DNA from: Arthrobacter sp. ISL-72
Lineage (GTDB): Bacteria; Actinomycetota; Actinomycetes; Actinomycetales; Micrococcaceae
Length of the DNA: 64,000 bases
Direction of reading: 5' to 3'
Assembly: GCF_018613755.1 (NCBI RefSeq)
Contig: NZ_JAGGPP010000004.1
Coordinates: 248,001 to 312,000, forward strand
Shown: positions 16,460-24,940 of the stretch, in pieces
How positions within the stretch are numbered: position 1 is the stretch's first letter
How the letters are laid out: each line of letters starts with the position of its first letter
Notes under the pieces: generated by a model
The model's input: only the letters and a program-made list of their open reading frames with translations
Databases searched by the model: none
Told to the model about the DNA's origin: nothing
Translations under genes and position numbers: made by a program

Positions 16460-17974
16460 TCAGGCGGACTTGGCCGATGCAGAGTCGGAGGCCGGAGCAG
16501 CGGCGCCGCCCCAGTTTTCCACCGGCTTGGGCTTCGCGAAAAACAGCGCCATGGCCGCGCCCAGCACAATCACTGCTGCCGGCAACATGATGGACTGTCC
16601 CATCGCCGTCGAAAATCCTGCGTGCAGCGCTTGTGGCAGCTGTCCGCCGAAACTCATGGCGCCCGCCTCGCCCGCGGCGCCCCCGGGGGCCGCCGGAAGT
16701 TCTTCAGCCAGCCGTGCCTGCATGAGCACCGCGATGGCTGCACTACCCAGCACCGCGCCGATCTGGCGTGTGGTGTTGTAGACCCCTGCACCGGCACCGG
16801 CCTGGCGCGGCGGCAGGTTGCGCGTGGCCGTGGAACTCAGCGGCGCCCAGATGCCGGCATTCGCGAAACCGAGCACGGCGCTGGGCAGCAGGAAGAGCCA
16901 GATGGGCGTGTCCGGATGCATCAGCGCTGAGTTCCAGAACAGTGCCACGGACATGAGCGTGAGCCCGGCAGCCGTGATGTACTTCGGATTCACGCGGTCG
17001 ATGATTTTGCCGACCACCGGTGCGAGGCCGCCCGAGATGAGCGCCATCGGGACCATCATCAGGGCGGACTGCGTGGGAGTGAGGCCGCGGACCATCTGGT
17101 AGTAAAAGATCAGCGGGAGGCCGAAGGCCGTGACCGTAAAGCCCACTGTGGTGATTCCCAGATTGGCCAGCGAGAAGTTGCGGTCCCTGAACAGGGCCAG
17201 CGGGAGCAGGGGTTCGCCTTTATTGAAGCGCTGCCACAGTACAAACGCCGCCAGCACCACAACCCCGGCGATGATGAGGCTCCATACTGTGACGGGCCCG
17301 GTGATGGTCCCCCAGTCGTAGGTCTCGCCCTCCTGGATGCCGAACACCAGCAGGAACAGCCCGACGGCGCTGAGCAGCACGCCGGGAATGTCGAACTTGT
17401 GCGGATGGGTGGTCAGGGAGGGAACGAAGCGGAGGGCCAGGATGAAGCCCGCGATTCCCACCGGCACGTTGATAAAGAAGATCCACTCCCAGCCGAGTCC
17501 GTCCACCAACACACCGCCAAGGATCGGTCCCACCAGGGTGGCCACGCCGGCGGTGGCGCCCCAGATCCCCATGGCCGCCCCGCGCCTGTCCGGCGGGAAG
17601 ATGCGGGTAATCACGGCCATGGTCTGCGGCGTCATGATCGCGGCACCGAAACCCTGGACCACGCGGGCAAGGATCAGGGTCTGGACGTCGCCGGACACCC
17701 CGCACCACAGGGACGCGAGCGTGAATACCACCAGCCCCGTCAGGTAAAGCTTCTTGGGCCCGAACCGGTCGCCCAGCCGGCCGGTGATCAGCAGCGGCAC
17801 GGCGTAGGCCAGCAGGTAGGCGCTGGTCACCCAGATCACGGAATTGATGTCAGCGTTCAGGCCTTCCATGATCCGGGGGTTCGCCACCGAAACGATGGTG
17901 GTGTCGATCAGGATCATAAAGAAGCCGATCACCAGGGACCAGAGGGCCGGCCACGGCCTCGCTACGTTTTCCAT
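16460..17974 (-). CDS. DHA2-family (EmrB/QacA-like) drug exporter, 14 TM
   Basis: A 504-residue MFS permease. Motif A is visible as GRLGDRFGPKKL after TM2, and VVQGFGAAIMTPQTMAVITR is typical of the EmrB/QacA group. About 14 hydrophobic helices are spread along the protein; the C-terminus ends in a Ser/Ala-rich tail. The ATG at 17974 follows GAAGGAAGCAC; a longer frame would overlap the PadR gene. It lies 34 bases downstream of a PadR repressor, an arrangement usual for multidrug exporters induced by their substrates. The exported compound is unknown. Confidence 0.9.
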   Translation of the reverse strand: MENVARPWPALWSLVIGFFMILIDTTIVSVANPRIMEGLNADINSVIWVTSAYLLAYAVPLLITGRLGDRFGPKKLYLTGLVVFTLASLWCGVSGDVQTLILARVVQGFGAAIMTPQTMAVITRIFPPDRRGAAMGIWGATAGVATLVGPILGGVLVDGLGWEWIFFINVPVGIAGFILALRFVPSLTTHPHKFDIPGVLLSAVGLFLLVFGIQEGETYDWGTITGPVTVWSLIIAGVVVLAAFVLWQRFNKGEPLLPLALFRDRNFSLANLGITTVGFTVTAFGLPLIFYYQMVRGLTPTQSALMMVPMALISGGLAPVVGKIIDRVNPKYITAAGLTLMSVALFWNSALMHPDTPIWLFLLPSAVLGFANAGIWAPLSSTATRNLPPRQAGAGAGVYNTTRQIGAVLGSAAIAVLMQARLAEELPAAPGGAAGEAGAMSFGGQLPQALHAGFSTAMGQSIMLPAAVIVLGAAMALFFAKPKPVENWGGAAAPASDSASAKSA

Positions 17975-18008
17975 GTGCTTCCTTCTGATGGTTGTTGTGG
18001 CTGCTGCG

Positions 18009-18572
18009 CTACCACGGGAGTTCCCCGGAGCGCAGCTGGTCCTGCAGGCCGCGGATCCAGCCCATTTCGGACCCCAGCATGGTCTGTTGGTACTGGAGGT
18101 CGATCCAGTACTTGCGGGCCACGTCCTTTTTCCGGACCGCGGCCTCTCCCGCCTGCAGGTACTCGAGTTGTTCCTGCAGCAGTACCAGCCGGCGGTCAAG
18201 GAGCTCCAGGACGACGGCGACCGGGAGATTGTATGCCTCGGACACGGCCAGCGGGAAGGCCGGATATTCGTTCACCGGCTCGGCGAGCATGTCCTGCAGG
18301 CGCCCCGTGAGTGCCTCCCGCCCGGCGGACGTGATCCGGTATGTGGTCCGTTCCGGCCTGTTGCCTTCCCGGTCCGTTCCGGCGGTCTCCACCAGGCCGC
18401 GCTCCTCAAGCCGGCCCACGGCGTGATAGAGCGTTCCCGGGCGCACCTTGACCAGCCTGTCTTCATGCCTGGCCATGAGGAGCTGGTACATCTCATAGGG
18501 ATGCATCGGCTCCTCAACCAGCAATGACAACGCAGCTATGCCGAGCGGTGTCAGCGGAGCAGGTCGGGGCAT
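18009..18572 (-). CDS. PadR-family transcriptional repressor
   Basis: A 187-residue regulator with the N-terminal winged helix LTPLGIAALSLLVEEPMHPY, RHEDRLVKVRPGTLYHAVGR and LEERGLVETAGTDREGNRPE, then the PadR C-terminal helical dimerisation region (Vir_act_alpha_C-like; AVVLELLDRRLVLLQEQL). The ATG at 18572 gives the standard PadR N-terminus. It is the first gene of a PadR-exporter operon and has a perfect inverted repeat 39-68 bases before its start, so autoregulation is likely. Confidence 0.9.
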   Translation of the reverse strand: MPRPAPLTPLGIAALSLLVEEPMHPYEMYQLLMARHEDRLVKVRPGTLYHAVGRLEERGLVETAGTDREGNRPERTTYRITSAGREALTGRLQDMLAEPVNEYPAFPLAVSEAYNLPVAVVLELLDRRLVLLQEQLEYLQAGEAAVRKKDVARKYWIDLQYQQTMLGSEMGWIRGLQDQLRSGELPW

Positions 18573-18610
18573 GGTTCCGGTTGCTCCCTCTCGATGGCGG
18601 ATAACTGGCT

Positions 18611-18640
18611 TATTCCATGTCAACTATTCCACATGGAATA
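18611..18640. promoter_or_regulatory. Probable PadR operator
   Basis: Perfect 10-bp inverted arms TATTCCATGT (18611-18620) and ACATGGAATA (18631-18640) are separated by 10 bases. A second, overlapping palindrome ATTCC-ACAT-GGAAT (18626-18639) shares the right arm. PadR proteins are known to bind ATGT-N8-ACAT-like dyads; here the inner halves read ATGT-N10-ACAT. The AT-rich site stands out from the GC-rich surroundings and lies just upstream of the PadR gene. Confidence 0.7.
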
Positions 18641-18655
18641 TTGAGGGGCAAGAAA

Positions 18656-18681
18656 GCCCGCGGGTCGAATAACCCGCGGGC
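18656..18681 (-). terminator. Terminator after the ankyrin gene
   Basis: A 10-bp perfect stem GCCCGCGGGT (18656-18665) / ACCCGCGGGC (18672-18681) with loop CGAATA, 16 bases after the ankyrin stop on the minus strand and followed by TTTCTT. Confidence 0.75.
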
Positions 18682-18696
18682 CGTCCGGCGGTCCGC

Positions 18697-19107
18697 TCAG
18701 CCCAGCAAGGCCTGGATGTCGGTCCGGGCAAACATTTCCGCCGCGGCCCGTGCCGAGGGGGTTCCGGCGTCGGGGTCTGCGCCTGCGCCGAGCAGAGCTT
18801 CAGCCACCTCGGTGTAGCCCTTGAAGGCAGCCCCGGCGAGCGGAGTCTGGCCGCGGTCGTTGACGGCGTTGGCGTCGGCTCCGTGCTGCAGGAGCAGCTG
18901 TACCGCCGGGGCATGTCCGTGGTAGGCCGCCAGCATCAGCAGGGAGTCGCCGGCCGAGTTGGTCATGTTGGGCGGGGCTCCGGCGTCCAGATAGGTTGCC
19001 AGCAGCGCGGCGTCGCCCTGCCGTGCTGCATCAAAGAGGGCGTGGGCAAGGGCCAGGGTCTGGTCGTCGGGACCAGCGGTGCTGTTGTCCCCCGTGGTGT
19101 CGGTCAT
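18697..19107 (-). CDS. Ankyrin-repeat protein
   Basis: A 136-residue cytoplasmic protein with about three ankyrin repeats: ALFDAARQGDAALLATYLDA, SAGDSLLMLAAYHGHAPAVQ and DRGQTPLAGAAFKGYTEVAE, each followed by a LL.GAD-type turn. Such repeats mediate protein contacts; no enzymatic part is present. Its start overlaps the ygfZ stop by 4 bases, so the two are translated from one mRNA. A function in partnership with YgfZ is not known to me. Confidence 0.85.
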   Translation of the reverse strand: MTDTTGDNSTAGPDDQTLALAHALFDAARQGDAALLATYLDAGAPPNMTNSAGDSLLMLAAYHGHAPAVQLLLQHGADANAVNDRGQTPLAGAAFKGYTEVAEALLGAGADPDAGTPSARAAAEMFARTDIQALLG

Positions 19108-20189
19108 CGGTGCGTTCCCTTCAGGAATCCGGTCTGGCGGCCCACCACCTGGCCGGCATCGGGAGCCACGATGACTTCCTGCGCGGCCGTGTATGGTTCG
19201 TCGCCGTCTACGACCGTCAGTATTTCATCCGGAGACACCGATCGCTTTATGACCGCCAGGGCCACCGGGCCCATTTCGTAATGCTGCACCACGGAGGTCA
19301 CCGTGCCCACCTTCCGGTCCCCAAGGCGCACGTCGCTGCCCACTGCGGGGAGCGTGTGCTGGGAGCCGTCCAGCTGGAGGAAGACCAGGCGCCGCGGCGG
19401 GTGCCCAAGGTTGTGCACGCGGGCGATCGTCTCCTGGCCCTTGTAGCAGCCCTTGGCCAGGTGCACGGCGGTGCGCAGGAGGTCCAGTTCGTGCGGGATC
19501 GTCTTGTCATCGGTTTCCGCGCCAAGGCGGGGGCGCCAGGCGGCGATCCGCAGTGCTTCCGCGGCCCACATGCCGGCCAGCGGACGGTCACCCACGGTGG
19601 CTTCCAGTTCAGCGGCGGGCACCAGGTATTCAAACCAGGGCCGTTCGAGTCCGGGATGTGATTCTTCCCCGACCACGGAGTAGGCGTAGCCGCCGGCGCC
19701 CACATGCGGCCAGGGGTCCTCCCACACCTTCAGGTCCTGCCAGTCCTCCACCCGCCGTGTGGTTCCGAGGACGGCCCAGTTGCCCGAAACGTCGGCAATC
19801 TCAACGCGGAGCATGAACTTCATCCGGTTCAGCCACTCCGCCAGCGGCGCCGCTTCGGCGGCCTCCACAATCAGCCAGGTGGTCCCCCCGTCGTCGATTA
19901 CCCGCGCGTCAAACTCGATGCGGCCCTGGACGCTGAGCAGCAGCAGTTCGCTGGACTCCCCGGGGGCAAGGTTGGTGACCTGCTGGGAGGATAGGGTGTT
20001 GAGCCAGCTCAAGCGGTCCGGACCGGTGACGGTGACCACGCCGCGGTGGGAAAGGTCGACGACGGCGGTTCCGGCTGCCAGGGCGCGCTGCTCGCGCAGC
20101 GGCTCACCGTAGTGCGACGCGACGCCGGCGTCCGCGCCGGCGGCCTCGACAGCGCCAGGGCGCGACAACAGGGGGCTCTTGATAGTCAT
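19104..20189 (-). CDS. ygfZ: YgfZ/GcvT-fold folate-binding protein
   Basis: A 361-residue member of the YgfZ family, tetrahydrofolate-binding proteins that assist repair or assembly of certain Fe-S enzymes. The signature KGCYKGQE is present near residue 250 (family motif K-G-C-[YF]-x-G-Q-E, with the critical Cys). The N-terminal half has the aminomethyltransferase-like fold (VVDLSHRGVVTVTGPDRLSW, LNTLSSQQVTNL). Length is normal for actinobacteria. It overlaps the downstream ankyrin gene. Confidence 0.93.
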   Translation of the reverse strand: MTIKSPLLSRPGAVEAAGADAGVASHYGEPLREQRALAAGTAVVDLSHRGVVTVTGPDRLSWLNTLSSQQVTNLAPGESSELLLLSVQGRIEFDARVIDDGGTTWLIVEAAEAAPLAEWLNRMKFMLRVEIADVSGNWAVLGTTRRVEDWQDLKVWEDPWPHVGAGGYAYSVVGEESHPGLERPWFEYLVPAAELEATVGDRPLAGMWAAEALRIAAWRPRLGAETDDKTIPHELDLLRTAVHLAKGCYKGQETIARVHNLGHPPRRLVFLQLDGSQHTLPAVGSDVRLGDRKVGTVTSVVQHYEMGPVALAVIKRSVSPDEILTVVDGDEPYTAAQEVIVAPDAGQVVGRQTGFLKGTHR

Positions 20190-20267
20190 ATGTAGGGAAC
20201 GTCCTTAACGGGGCAGGTATTCCGGCACCGGATGGCCCGGCGACCGGCACACTAAATGCTGGTGGGC

Positions 20268-21011
20268 TCAGCGGTACTCGGGGTTCTCAAAGTCGAAGCG
20301 GGTGCCGGCCTTCCATTGTTCCGGCAGGTTGCCGTAGGCCGGGATCCCGCCGGCGTCCTTCAGCGTTCTCGCCAGGTGCAGCAGGTTCCACGTCATGAAG
20401 GTGGTGTTGCGGTTGGTGAAGTCGCTCTCCGGACCTCCGGACCCTTTATCAAGGTAGCTGGGGCCGGGTCCCACGGGGCCTATCCAGCCGGCGTCGGCCT
20501 GCGGCGGGATGCTGAAACCGATGTGTTGGAGGCTGTAGAGAATGTTCATCGAGCAGTGCTTGATGCCGTCCTCGTTGCCGGTGATGAGGCAGCCGCCCAC
20601 TTTCGGGTAGAAGGCCCACTGTCCTTTTTCGTTCAGTTCCCCGGAGTGCGCGTACAGGCGTTCGATCAGTTTCTTCGTCTGAGAAGAATTGTCCCCCAGC
20701 CAGATGGGCCCGGCCACCACCACGATGTCCGCTTCCTTGACTGCCGGGTACAGCTCCGGCCATTCGTCCGTAGCCCAGCCGTACTCGCGCATGTCCGGGT
20801 ACACCCCGCTGGCGATATCGTGATCGACGGTCCGGATCACCCGGGTGGTGACGCCCTGCTTCTCCATGATGAGGCGGCTGACTTCGATCAGGCCCTCGGT
20901 GTTGCTGGTCTGCGGAGACTTCTTGAGTGTTCCGTTGAAGAAAACGGCCTTCAAGTCAGCGTAGCTCCTGCCCGGTGCTGAGTTTCCCTCGTCCGGCTGC
21001 TGGTTGTTCAC
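20268..21011 (-). CDS. Flavodoxin-like / NADPH-dependent FMN reductase family protein
   Basis: A 247-residue protein of the flavodoxin-like fold. LKAVFFNGTLKKSPQTSNTE is the first strand and phosphate-binding loop; ADIVVVAGPIWLGDNSSQTK and GGCLITGNEDGIKHCSMN mark the FMN-binding loops seen in NAD(P)H quinone/FMN reductases. The GTG at 21011 is preferred over an upstream TTG because AGGGAG lies 8 bases before it. The electron donor and acceptor are unknown. It stands 78 bases downstream of the next gene on the same strand. Confidence 0.85.
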   Translation of the reverse strand: MNNQQPDEGNSAPGRSYADLKAVFFNGTLKKSPQTSNTEGLIEVSRLIMEKQGVTTRVIRTVDHDIASGVYPDMREYGWATDEWPELYPAVKEADIVVVAGPIWLGDNSSQTKKLIERLYAHSGELNEKGQWAFYPKVGGCLITGNEDGIKHCSMNILYSLQHIGFSIPPQADAGWIGPVGPGPSYLDKGSGGPESDFTNRNTTFMTWNLLHLARTLKDAGGIPAYGNLPEQWKAGTRFDFENPEYR

Positions 21012-21082
21012 GACCTTGCTCCCTGCACTCGTTGCGGACAACAAAAATCAGTGAGACCTGGGGCCGCGCCGGGCCAGCCGGC

Positions 21083-21697
21083 CTAGGACGCCTTGCTGAG
21101 GATGGCCGAAGCGTGGGCTTCCAGTCCGCCGCCGGGTGTGGACGACTTGCCGGTGGCAACGTCCCAGCGCCAGAGCAGCTTTCCTTCCACCAGCCCGAAG
21201 ATCCGGGTGGCGGCGGTGTACTCCTTGGAATGGCTTCCGCGCATCACCATGTCGGTGCTGAGCCGGATCTGGGGTCCCTTGATCTGGCCGTAGTACAGCT
21301 CCGAGATCCCGCCGGGGTGCGAAATGGAAACGGAGATGTCAAAGCCGCCGTCGCTGTTGCGCAGCGCTTCGACTTCGTCAGCACTCTTCAGCACGGGAAC
21401 GATGTCGGCCGGGATCAGGCCCGGGCCGCCGTCTTCCTCCCGCTGCTTGCGCTCCAACGCCCAGAAACCGGTCTCGACCGTCAGTGGCCGCAGCTTGGTT
21501 CCTTCGTCGTCGCTCAGCCAGCTTTCAGCGCGGTACTGAAGGTACGGCAGGCCGTTGTGCGTGAAGGACACGTGCTGGAGGAAGTGCTCCGAGTCCTCGT
21601 CGCCGGCCCCGAGCCGTCCGCTGCCCTCCCACTCACCGATGAGCCAGGACAACGGGACGAGCTCGGGCGTGAGGTCTGTAGGAATTTCAATCGGCAC
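21083..21697 (-). CDS. Nitrobindin-like (THAP4/FABP-type) heme-binding protein
   Basis: A 204-residue beta-barrel protein of the DUF1794/nitrobindin family. The diagnostic N-terminal motif GEWEGSG (family GxWxGxG) lies near residue 20 in LSWLIGEWEGSGRL, and the late part contains KGPQIRLSTDMVMR and the C-terminal AHASAILSK. Family members bind ferric heme and react with nitric oxide or peroxynitrite. The GTG at 21697 follows GGAGG by 7 bases and gives MPIEIPTDL; the longer reading has only a TTG start. It precedes the flavodoxin-like gene. Confidence 0.87.
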   Translation of the reverse strand: MPIEIPTDLTPELVPLSWLIGEWEGSGRLGAGDEDSEHFLQHVSFTHNGLPYLQYRAESWLSDDEGTKLRPLTVETGFWALERKQREEDGGPGLIPADIVPVLKSADEVEALRNSDGGFDISVSISHPGGISELYYGQIKGPQIRLSTDMVMRGSHSKEYTAATRIFGLVEGKLLWRWDVATGKSSTPGGGLEAHASAILSKAS

Positions 21698-21735
21698 AGT
21701 AACTACCTCCGCAGGCAACTAGCTCTGGACTGGTA

Positions 21736-21849
21736 TTACTTCTGGCCCTTGAAGAGGCGGTAAACCACAAAACCAGCGAACCAGGCCATGGAAAGGCTGG
21801 CGATGCCAAGCAGGACAAGGAAGAAAATCTCAAATGCAAGTACGGACAT
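21736..21849 (-). CDS. 37-residue single-pass membrane peptide
   Basis: The ATG at 21849 opens a 38-codon frame ending in TAA at 21736. The product starts MSVLAFEIFFLVLLGIASL, continues with one more hydrophobic stretch (SMAWFAGFVVYRLF) and ends KGQK: a helix with a short positive C-terminus. AGGATGG lies 5 bases upstream of the ATG. The frame exactly fills the space between two same-strand genes and its codons are GC3-rich except in the hydrophobic core. I do not recognise a family. Confidence 0.65.
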   Translation of the reverse strand: MSVLAFEIFFLVLLGIASLSMAWFAGFVVYRLFKGQK

Positions 21850-21866
21850 GATGCCATCCTAACGCT

Positions 21867-22601
21867 TTAGAAGATGAGTAGTTTGTCTATGAAGTAGGCG
21901 AGCGAACCCACCGCTGCCACGGGCGCCAGGCCCATGCCAAGGGCGGCTGCAAAGTTAAGCCGGTCCCCGCGGAGTATAACCAGTCTTCGCAGGCTGACCA
22001 GAACCGAGCCCACCGTAACTCCCACTGCGGCGGCGGGTATGACGGCGATGTTCGAGAAGATGAGTCCGGCCAGCGGAGCAGTGATGCCCGCAAGGACGAT
22101 GCCCAGCGGCGCCACGATCCGGTCCGGCCAGCGGATAAGGCCGGCCAGCAGGGCAAAGGCGGCGCTGATCCCGGCCACCAGCACCATTTCCTTGACTCCG
22201 TTGAACCGGGAAGCCGCAATCCAGCCTGCGCCAAGGCAGGACAGCAGCACGCCGGCGCTCGAGCCCAGCGTCGACTCCAGCCGCTGCGCCTGGCCCGTGC
22301 CCCGCAGCAGCTGCATCAGGAAAACGGCCATGACGCCTGCCGCGATAAAGGCGGGCGTCCAGTCGAGGAAACCGGGCGCCGGGACATAGGTGGCAGCCAC
22401 GGCAGAGCCTGCACCGGGGAGTCCGATGATGGCGGCGAGGGTCTTCTTAGCTGGGATGCCCAGGAAGTGGGGCCAGCCGATGCCGACAGCCAGTGCGACG
22501 AGGACGGCAACGCCGAGCAACACTTCCGGCAGGGCATAGGCGCCGGCGACGAAGACAGCAAGCCCGGCCAGCCCGATGGTTCCGATGGTCCACGGCTTCA
22601 C
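21867..22601 (-). CDS. Multi-pass membrane protein of unknown function
   Basis: A 244-residue protein that is almost wholly hydrophobic, with about eight predicted helices (for example FVAGAYALPEVLLGVAVLVA, WTPAFIAAGVMAVFLMQLL, IVAPLGIVLAGITAPLAGLI). One charged cytoplasmic loop (LLRGTGQAQRLES) lies mid-protein. It starts with GTG and has no clear ribosome-binding site. It is the first gene of the minus-strand group that continues with the 37-residue peptide and the nitrobindin-like gene. I cannot name a family. Confidence 0.7.
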   Translation of the reverse strand: MKPWTIGTIGLAGLAVFVAGAYALPEVLLGVAVLVALAVGIGWPHFLGIPAKKTLAAIIGLPGAGSAVAATYVPAPGFLDWTPAFIAAGVMAVFLMQLLRGTGQAQRLESTLGSSAGVLLSCLGAGWIAASRFNGVKEMVLVAGISAAFALLAGLIRWPDRIVAPLGIVLAGITAPLAGLIFSNIAVIPAAAVGVTVGSVLVSLRRLVILRGDRLNFAAALGMGLAPVAAVGSLAYFIDKLLIF

Positions 22602-22904
22602 TGTTTACCCGCGCTCACTCTCTGCTGACATCGTCTTCGCTTCGTATCCATCCGGCACCCGTCCTGACGGTCCAATCCTGCCTTATGTGACCTGCTTATG
22701 TCGCAAAACGGAAATTGAAACGAGCCGGATCAGTGTCTGTTTAGGGGCTATTAGGTATACTCAAAGCTCAGCTACGCTTCCTTCGGAGGATGCGGGCAGG
22801 TCCGGGAATCCGGGCCGGCCACTACCGACGCGGGCAGCCAGTACCGGCCGGTGGAAGCCCGGTTCAGACGCCCAATGATGCGCGGACAGCCCCTTGGAGG
22901 AACA
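22602..22904. promoter_or_regulatory. Intergenic region with the probable glnR promoter and a long 5' leader
   Basis: This 303-base region separates divergent genes. On the plus strand TAGGTATACT at 22752-22761 is a good extended -10; no good -35 stands 17-18 bases before it. A leader of about 135 bases follows, with GC-rich arms able to pair (CCGGCC near 22815 with GGCCGG near 22848). GGAGGAACA gives a strong ribosome-binding site just before the glnR ATG. No small gene is seen. Confidence 0.45.
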
Positions 22905-23603
22905 ATGTCGCACATCCTGCTACTGACGAACAGCACCGGGTCATCGGTGGACATCCTGCCTGCCTTGGAACTACTAAACCACCGCGTGCATATCCTCCCT
23001 GCCGAGCCCACCGCGCTGCTGGAGACCGACCCCTGCGATGTCGTCCTGCTGGACGCACGCAAGGACCTGGTGGGTGCCCGGTCCCTCACCCAGCTGCTCA
23101 AGGCCACCGGACTCAGTGCGCCGCTGATGCTGATCCTCACCGAAGGCGGCATGGCGGCTGTCTCCTCGGCCTGGGCCGTAGACGACATCCTGCTGGATTC
23201 GGCCGGTCCGGCTGAAGTGGAAGCCCGGATAAGGCTCTCCGTGGCCCGCGCCGTACCGGAGAAAGAGGATCTTCCCACCGAAATCCGCGCCGCCGGCGTC
23301 GTCATCGACGAAGCAAGTTACACGGCCAGGGTCAACGGGGCCCCGCTGAACCTGACCTTCAAGGAGTTCGAACTCCTCAAGTACCTGGCGCAGCACCCCG
23401 GCCGGGTGTTCACCCGCCAGCAGCTGCTCACCGAGGTGTGGGGCTATGACTACTACGGCGGCACCCGCACCGTTGACGTCCACGTCCGGCGACTCCGCGC
23501 CAAGCTGGGCGCCGACCACGAAAACCTGATCAGCACCGTCCGCAACGTGGGCTACCGCCTGACACTGGTGCGCCAGCCCGAAGAGGAGCTAACGGAGGCC
23601 TAG
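22905..23603 (+). CDS. glnR: GlnR-type OmpR-family nitrogen regulator
   Basis: A 232-residue regulator. The receiver-like domain starts [20 protein letters not shown] and keeps one Asp in [11 protein letters not shown]; the winged-helix domain has [20 protein letters not shown] and [20 protein letters not shown]. The sequence closely resembles actinobacterial GlnR (Rv0818), an orphan regulator of nitrogen assimilation genes without a cognate kinase. The next gene is mshD, the same order as Rv0818-Rv0819, which supports the assignment. The ATG at 22905 follows TTGGAGGAACA. Confidence 0.88.
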   Translation: MSHILLLTNSTGSSVDILPALELLNHRVHILPAEPTALLETDPCDVVLLDARKDLVGARSLTQLLKATGLSAPLMLILTEGGMAAVSSAWAVDDILLDSAGPAEVEARIRLSVARAVPEKEDLPTEIRAAGVVIDEASYTARVNGAPLNLTFKEFELLKYLAQHPGRVFTRQQLLTEVWGYDYYGGTRTVDVHVRRLRAKLGADHENLISTVRNVGYRLTLVRQPEEELTEA

Positions 23604-23652
23604 CCGCACCGCAGCGGCACGCCGCGGCGATCAACACGAGCATACGAAAAAA

Positions 23653-23678
23653 CCCCGGACCAGCGGTCCGGGGCTTTT
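23653..23678 (+). terminator. Terminator of glnR
   Basis: A 9-bp perfect stem CCCCGGACC (23653-23661) / GGTCCGGGG (23665-23673) with a 3-base loop, followed by CTTTTCT and preceded by an A-run, 50 bases after the glnR stop. It separates glnR from mshD. Confidence 0.85.
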
Positions 23679-23864
23679 CTCTTGGCTTTTCGCCTGCAGT
23701 GGAGGACATACGGGTCGAACGTATCGAGGCCACCCCAGTGGTGGATCCCCCTCAAATCCCGCTTCAGGAAGCCGGGACAGGTAACGACTATACGTGCCGG
23801 ATCCCGGAGCTTCAAATCGGCCCGAATCCCGCCGCCACCCGGGCTGGCCGTATAGCCTTACTCC

Positions 23865-24836
23865 ATGAGTCCTGCGCATCCCGAGACCTGGCCCGTGCTC
23901 GTCATCAAAGGCGGAGTGGACGACGAACTCCTGAGGGACTTCACCGCCCTCGCCGCAGCCGCCGAAGAGTCCGACGGAAACCCCCCACTGTCCGAGCAGA
24001 CCTTTGTAACGCTCCGTGCGGGCGTGTCCGGCAGCCACTCGCTCCTGTCTCTGGCCCTTTATGCCCCGGATGAGGATTCTGATCCTGCCACCGCCCAGGA
24101 CCTGGCCGGGTTCGCAGTGGTCGTGGAGGAACCGGACGGCACCGGGGTGCTCGAGGTGGCGGTGCACCCGGCCTACCGGAACCAGGGCGTGGCGGACAGA
24201 CTGGTGTCCACGCTCAAGGCGTCCCGCGGATTCGACGGACTGAAGGCCTGGTCGCACGGGAACCACGAGGCCGCCGCGGACCTCGCTGCCAAGTACGGCT
24301 ACGGCCCCATCCGGGAACTGTGGAAGATGCGGCTGACCGCTTCCGACGCGGAACTGCCCGACACCGCCCTCCCGGAGAACGTGACCCTGCGGGCCTTCGT
24401 GCCGGGCCAGGACGAGGAGGCCTGGCTGGCTGCGAACAAGGCCGCCTTCAGCCACCACCCGGAGCAGGGCAACATGACCAGGAGCGACCTCGAAGCCCGG
24501 ATGGCGGAGGACTGGTTCGATCCGGCCGGCTTCCTTCTGGCCGTGGACTCATCCGACCGGATCCTCGGCTTCCATTGGACCAAGGTGCACCCCCGCCACG
24601 GCAGTCATCCCGCGATCGGCGAGGTCTATGTGGTGGGCGTCACCCCCGAAGCCCAGGGCATGGGACTGGGCAAGGCCCTGACCGTGGCCGGCATCAGATA
24701 CCTCCAGGACAAAGGTCTGCACGCGGTGATGCTGTACACGGATGCGGGCAACCTTCCGGCCGTGTCGCTGTACCGCCGGCTCGGGTTCACGCGGTGGGAT
24801 GCGGACGTCATGTACGGGCCGTTGACCGGCAGTTAA
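23865..24836 (+). CDS. mshD: Mycothiol synthase
   Basis: A 323-residue two-domain GNAT enzyme that acetylates Cys-GlcN-Ins, the last step of mycothiol synthesis. The N-terminal domain has VAVHPAYRNQGVADRLVSTL. The active C-terminal domain has VYVVGVTPEAQGMGLGKALT, then MLYTDAGNLPAVSLYRRLGF, the family's closing pattern. Length matches mycobacterial MshD (315). It lies 260 bases after glnR, with a terminator between. The ATG at 23865 has no strong ribosome-binding site. Confidence 0.92.
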   Translation: MSPAHPETWPVLVIKGGVDDELLRDFTALAAAAEESDGNPPLSEQTFVTLRAGVSGSHSLLSLALYAPDEDSDPATAQDLAGFAVVVEEPDGTGVLEVAVHPAYRNQGVADRLVSTLKASRGFDGLKAWSHGNHEAAADLAAKYGYGPIRELWKMRLTASDAELPDTALPENVTLRAFVPGQDEEAWLAANKAAFSHHPEQGNMTRSDLEARMAEDWFDPAGFLLAVDSSDRILGFHWTKVHPRHGSHPAIGEVYVVGVTPEAQGMGLGKALTVAGIRYLQDKGLHAVMLYTDAGNLPAVSLYRRLGFTRWDADVMYGPLTGS

Positions 24837-24940
24837 TCCAATCGGCTGACGGGCGCGCCACCGTTCAGGAAATCTAAGTATCCCCTGAAAGGAATGCTTG
24901 TAAGGTTGAAGGTAAACCGTGCCAGCAATAAGGAGTGACC

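Noticed and set aside
22735..22761. A complete -35/-10 promoter for glnR
   Set aside because: The extended -10 is good, but no acceptable -35 hexamer stands at 16-18 bases, so only the -10 is reported.
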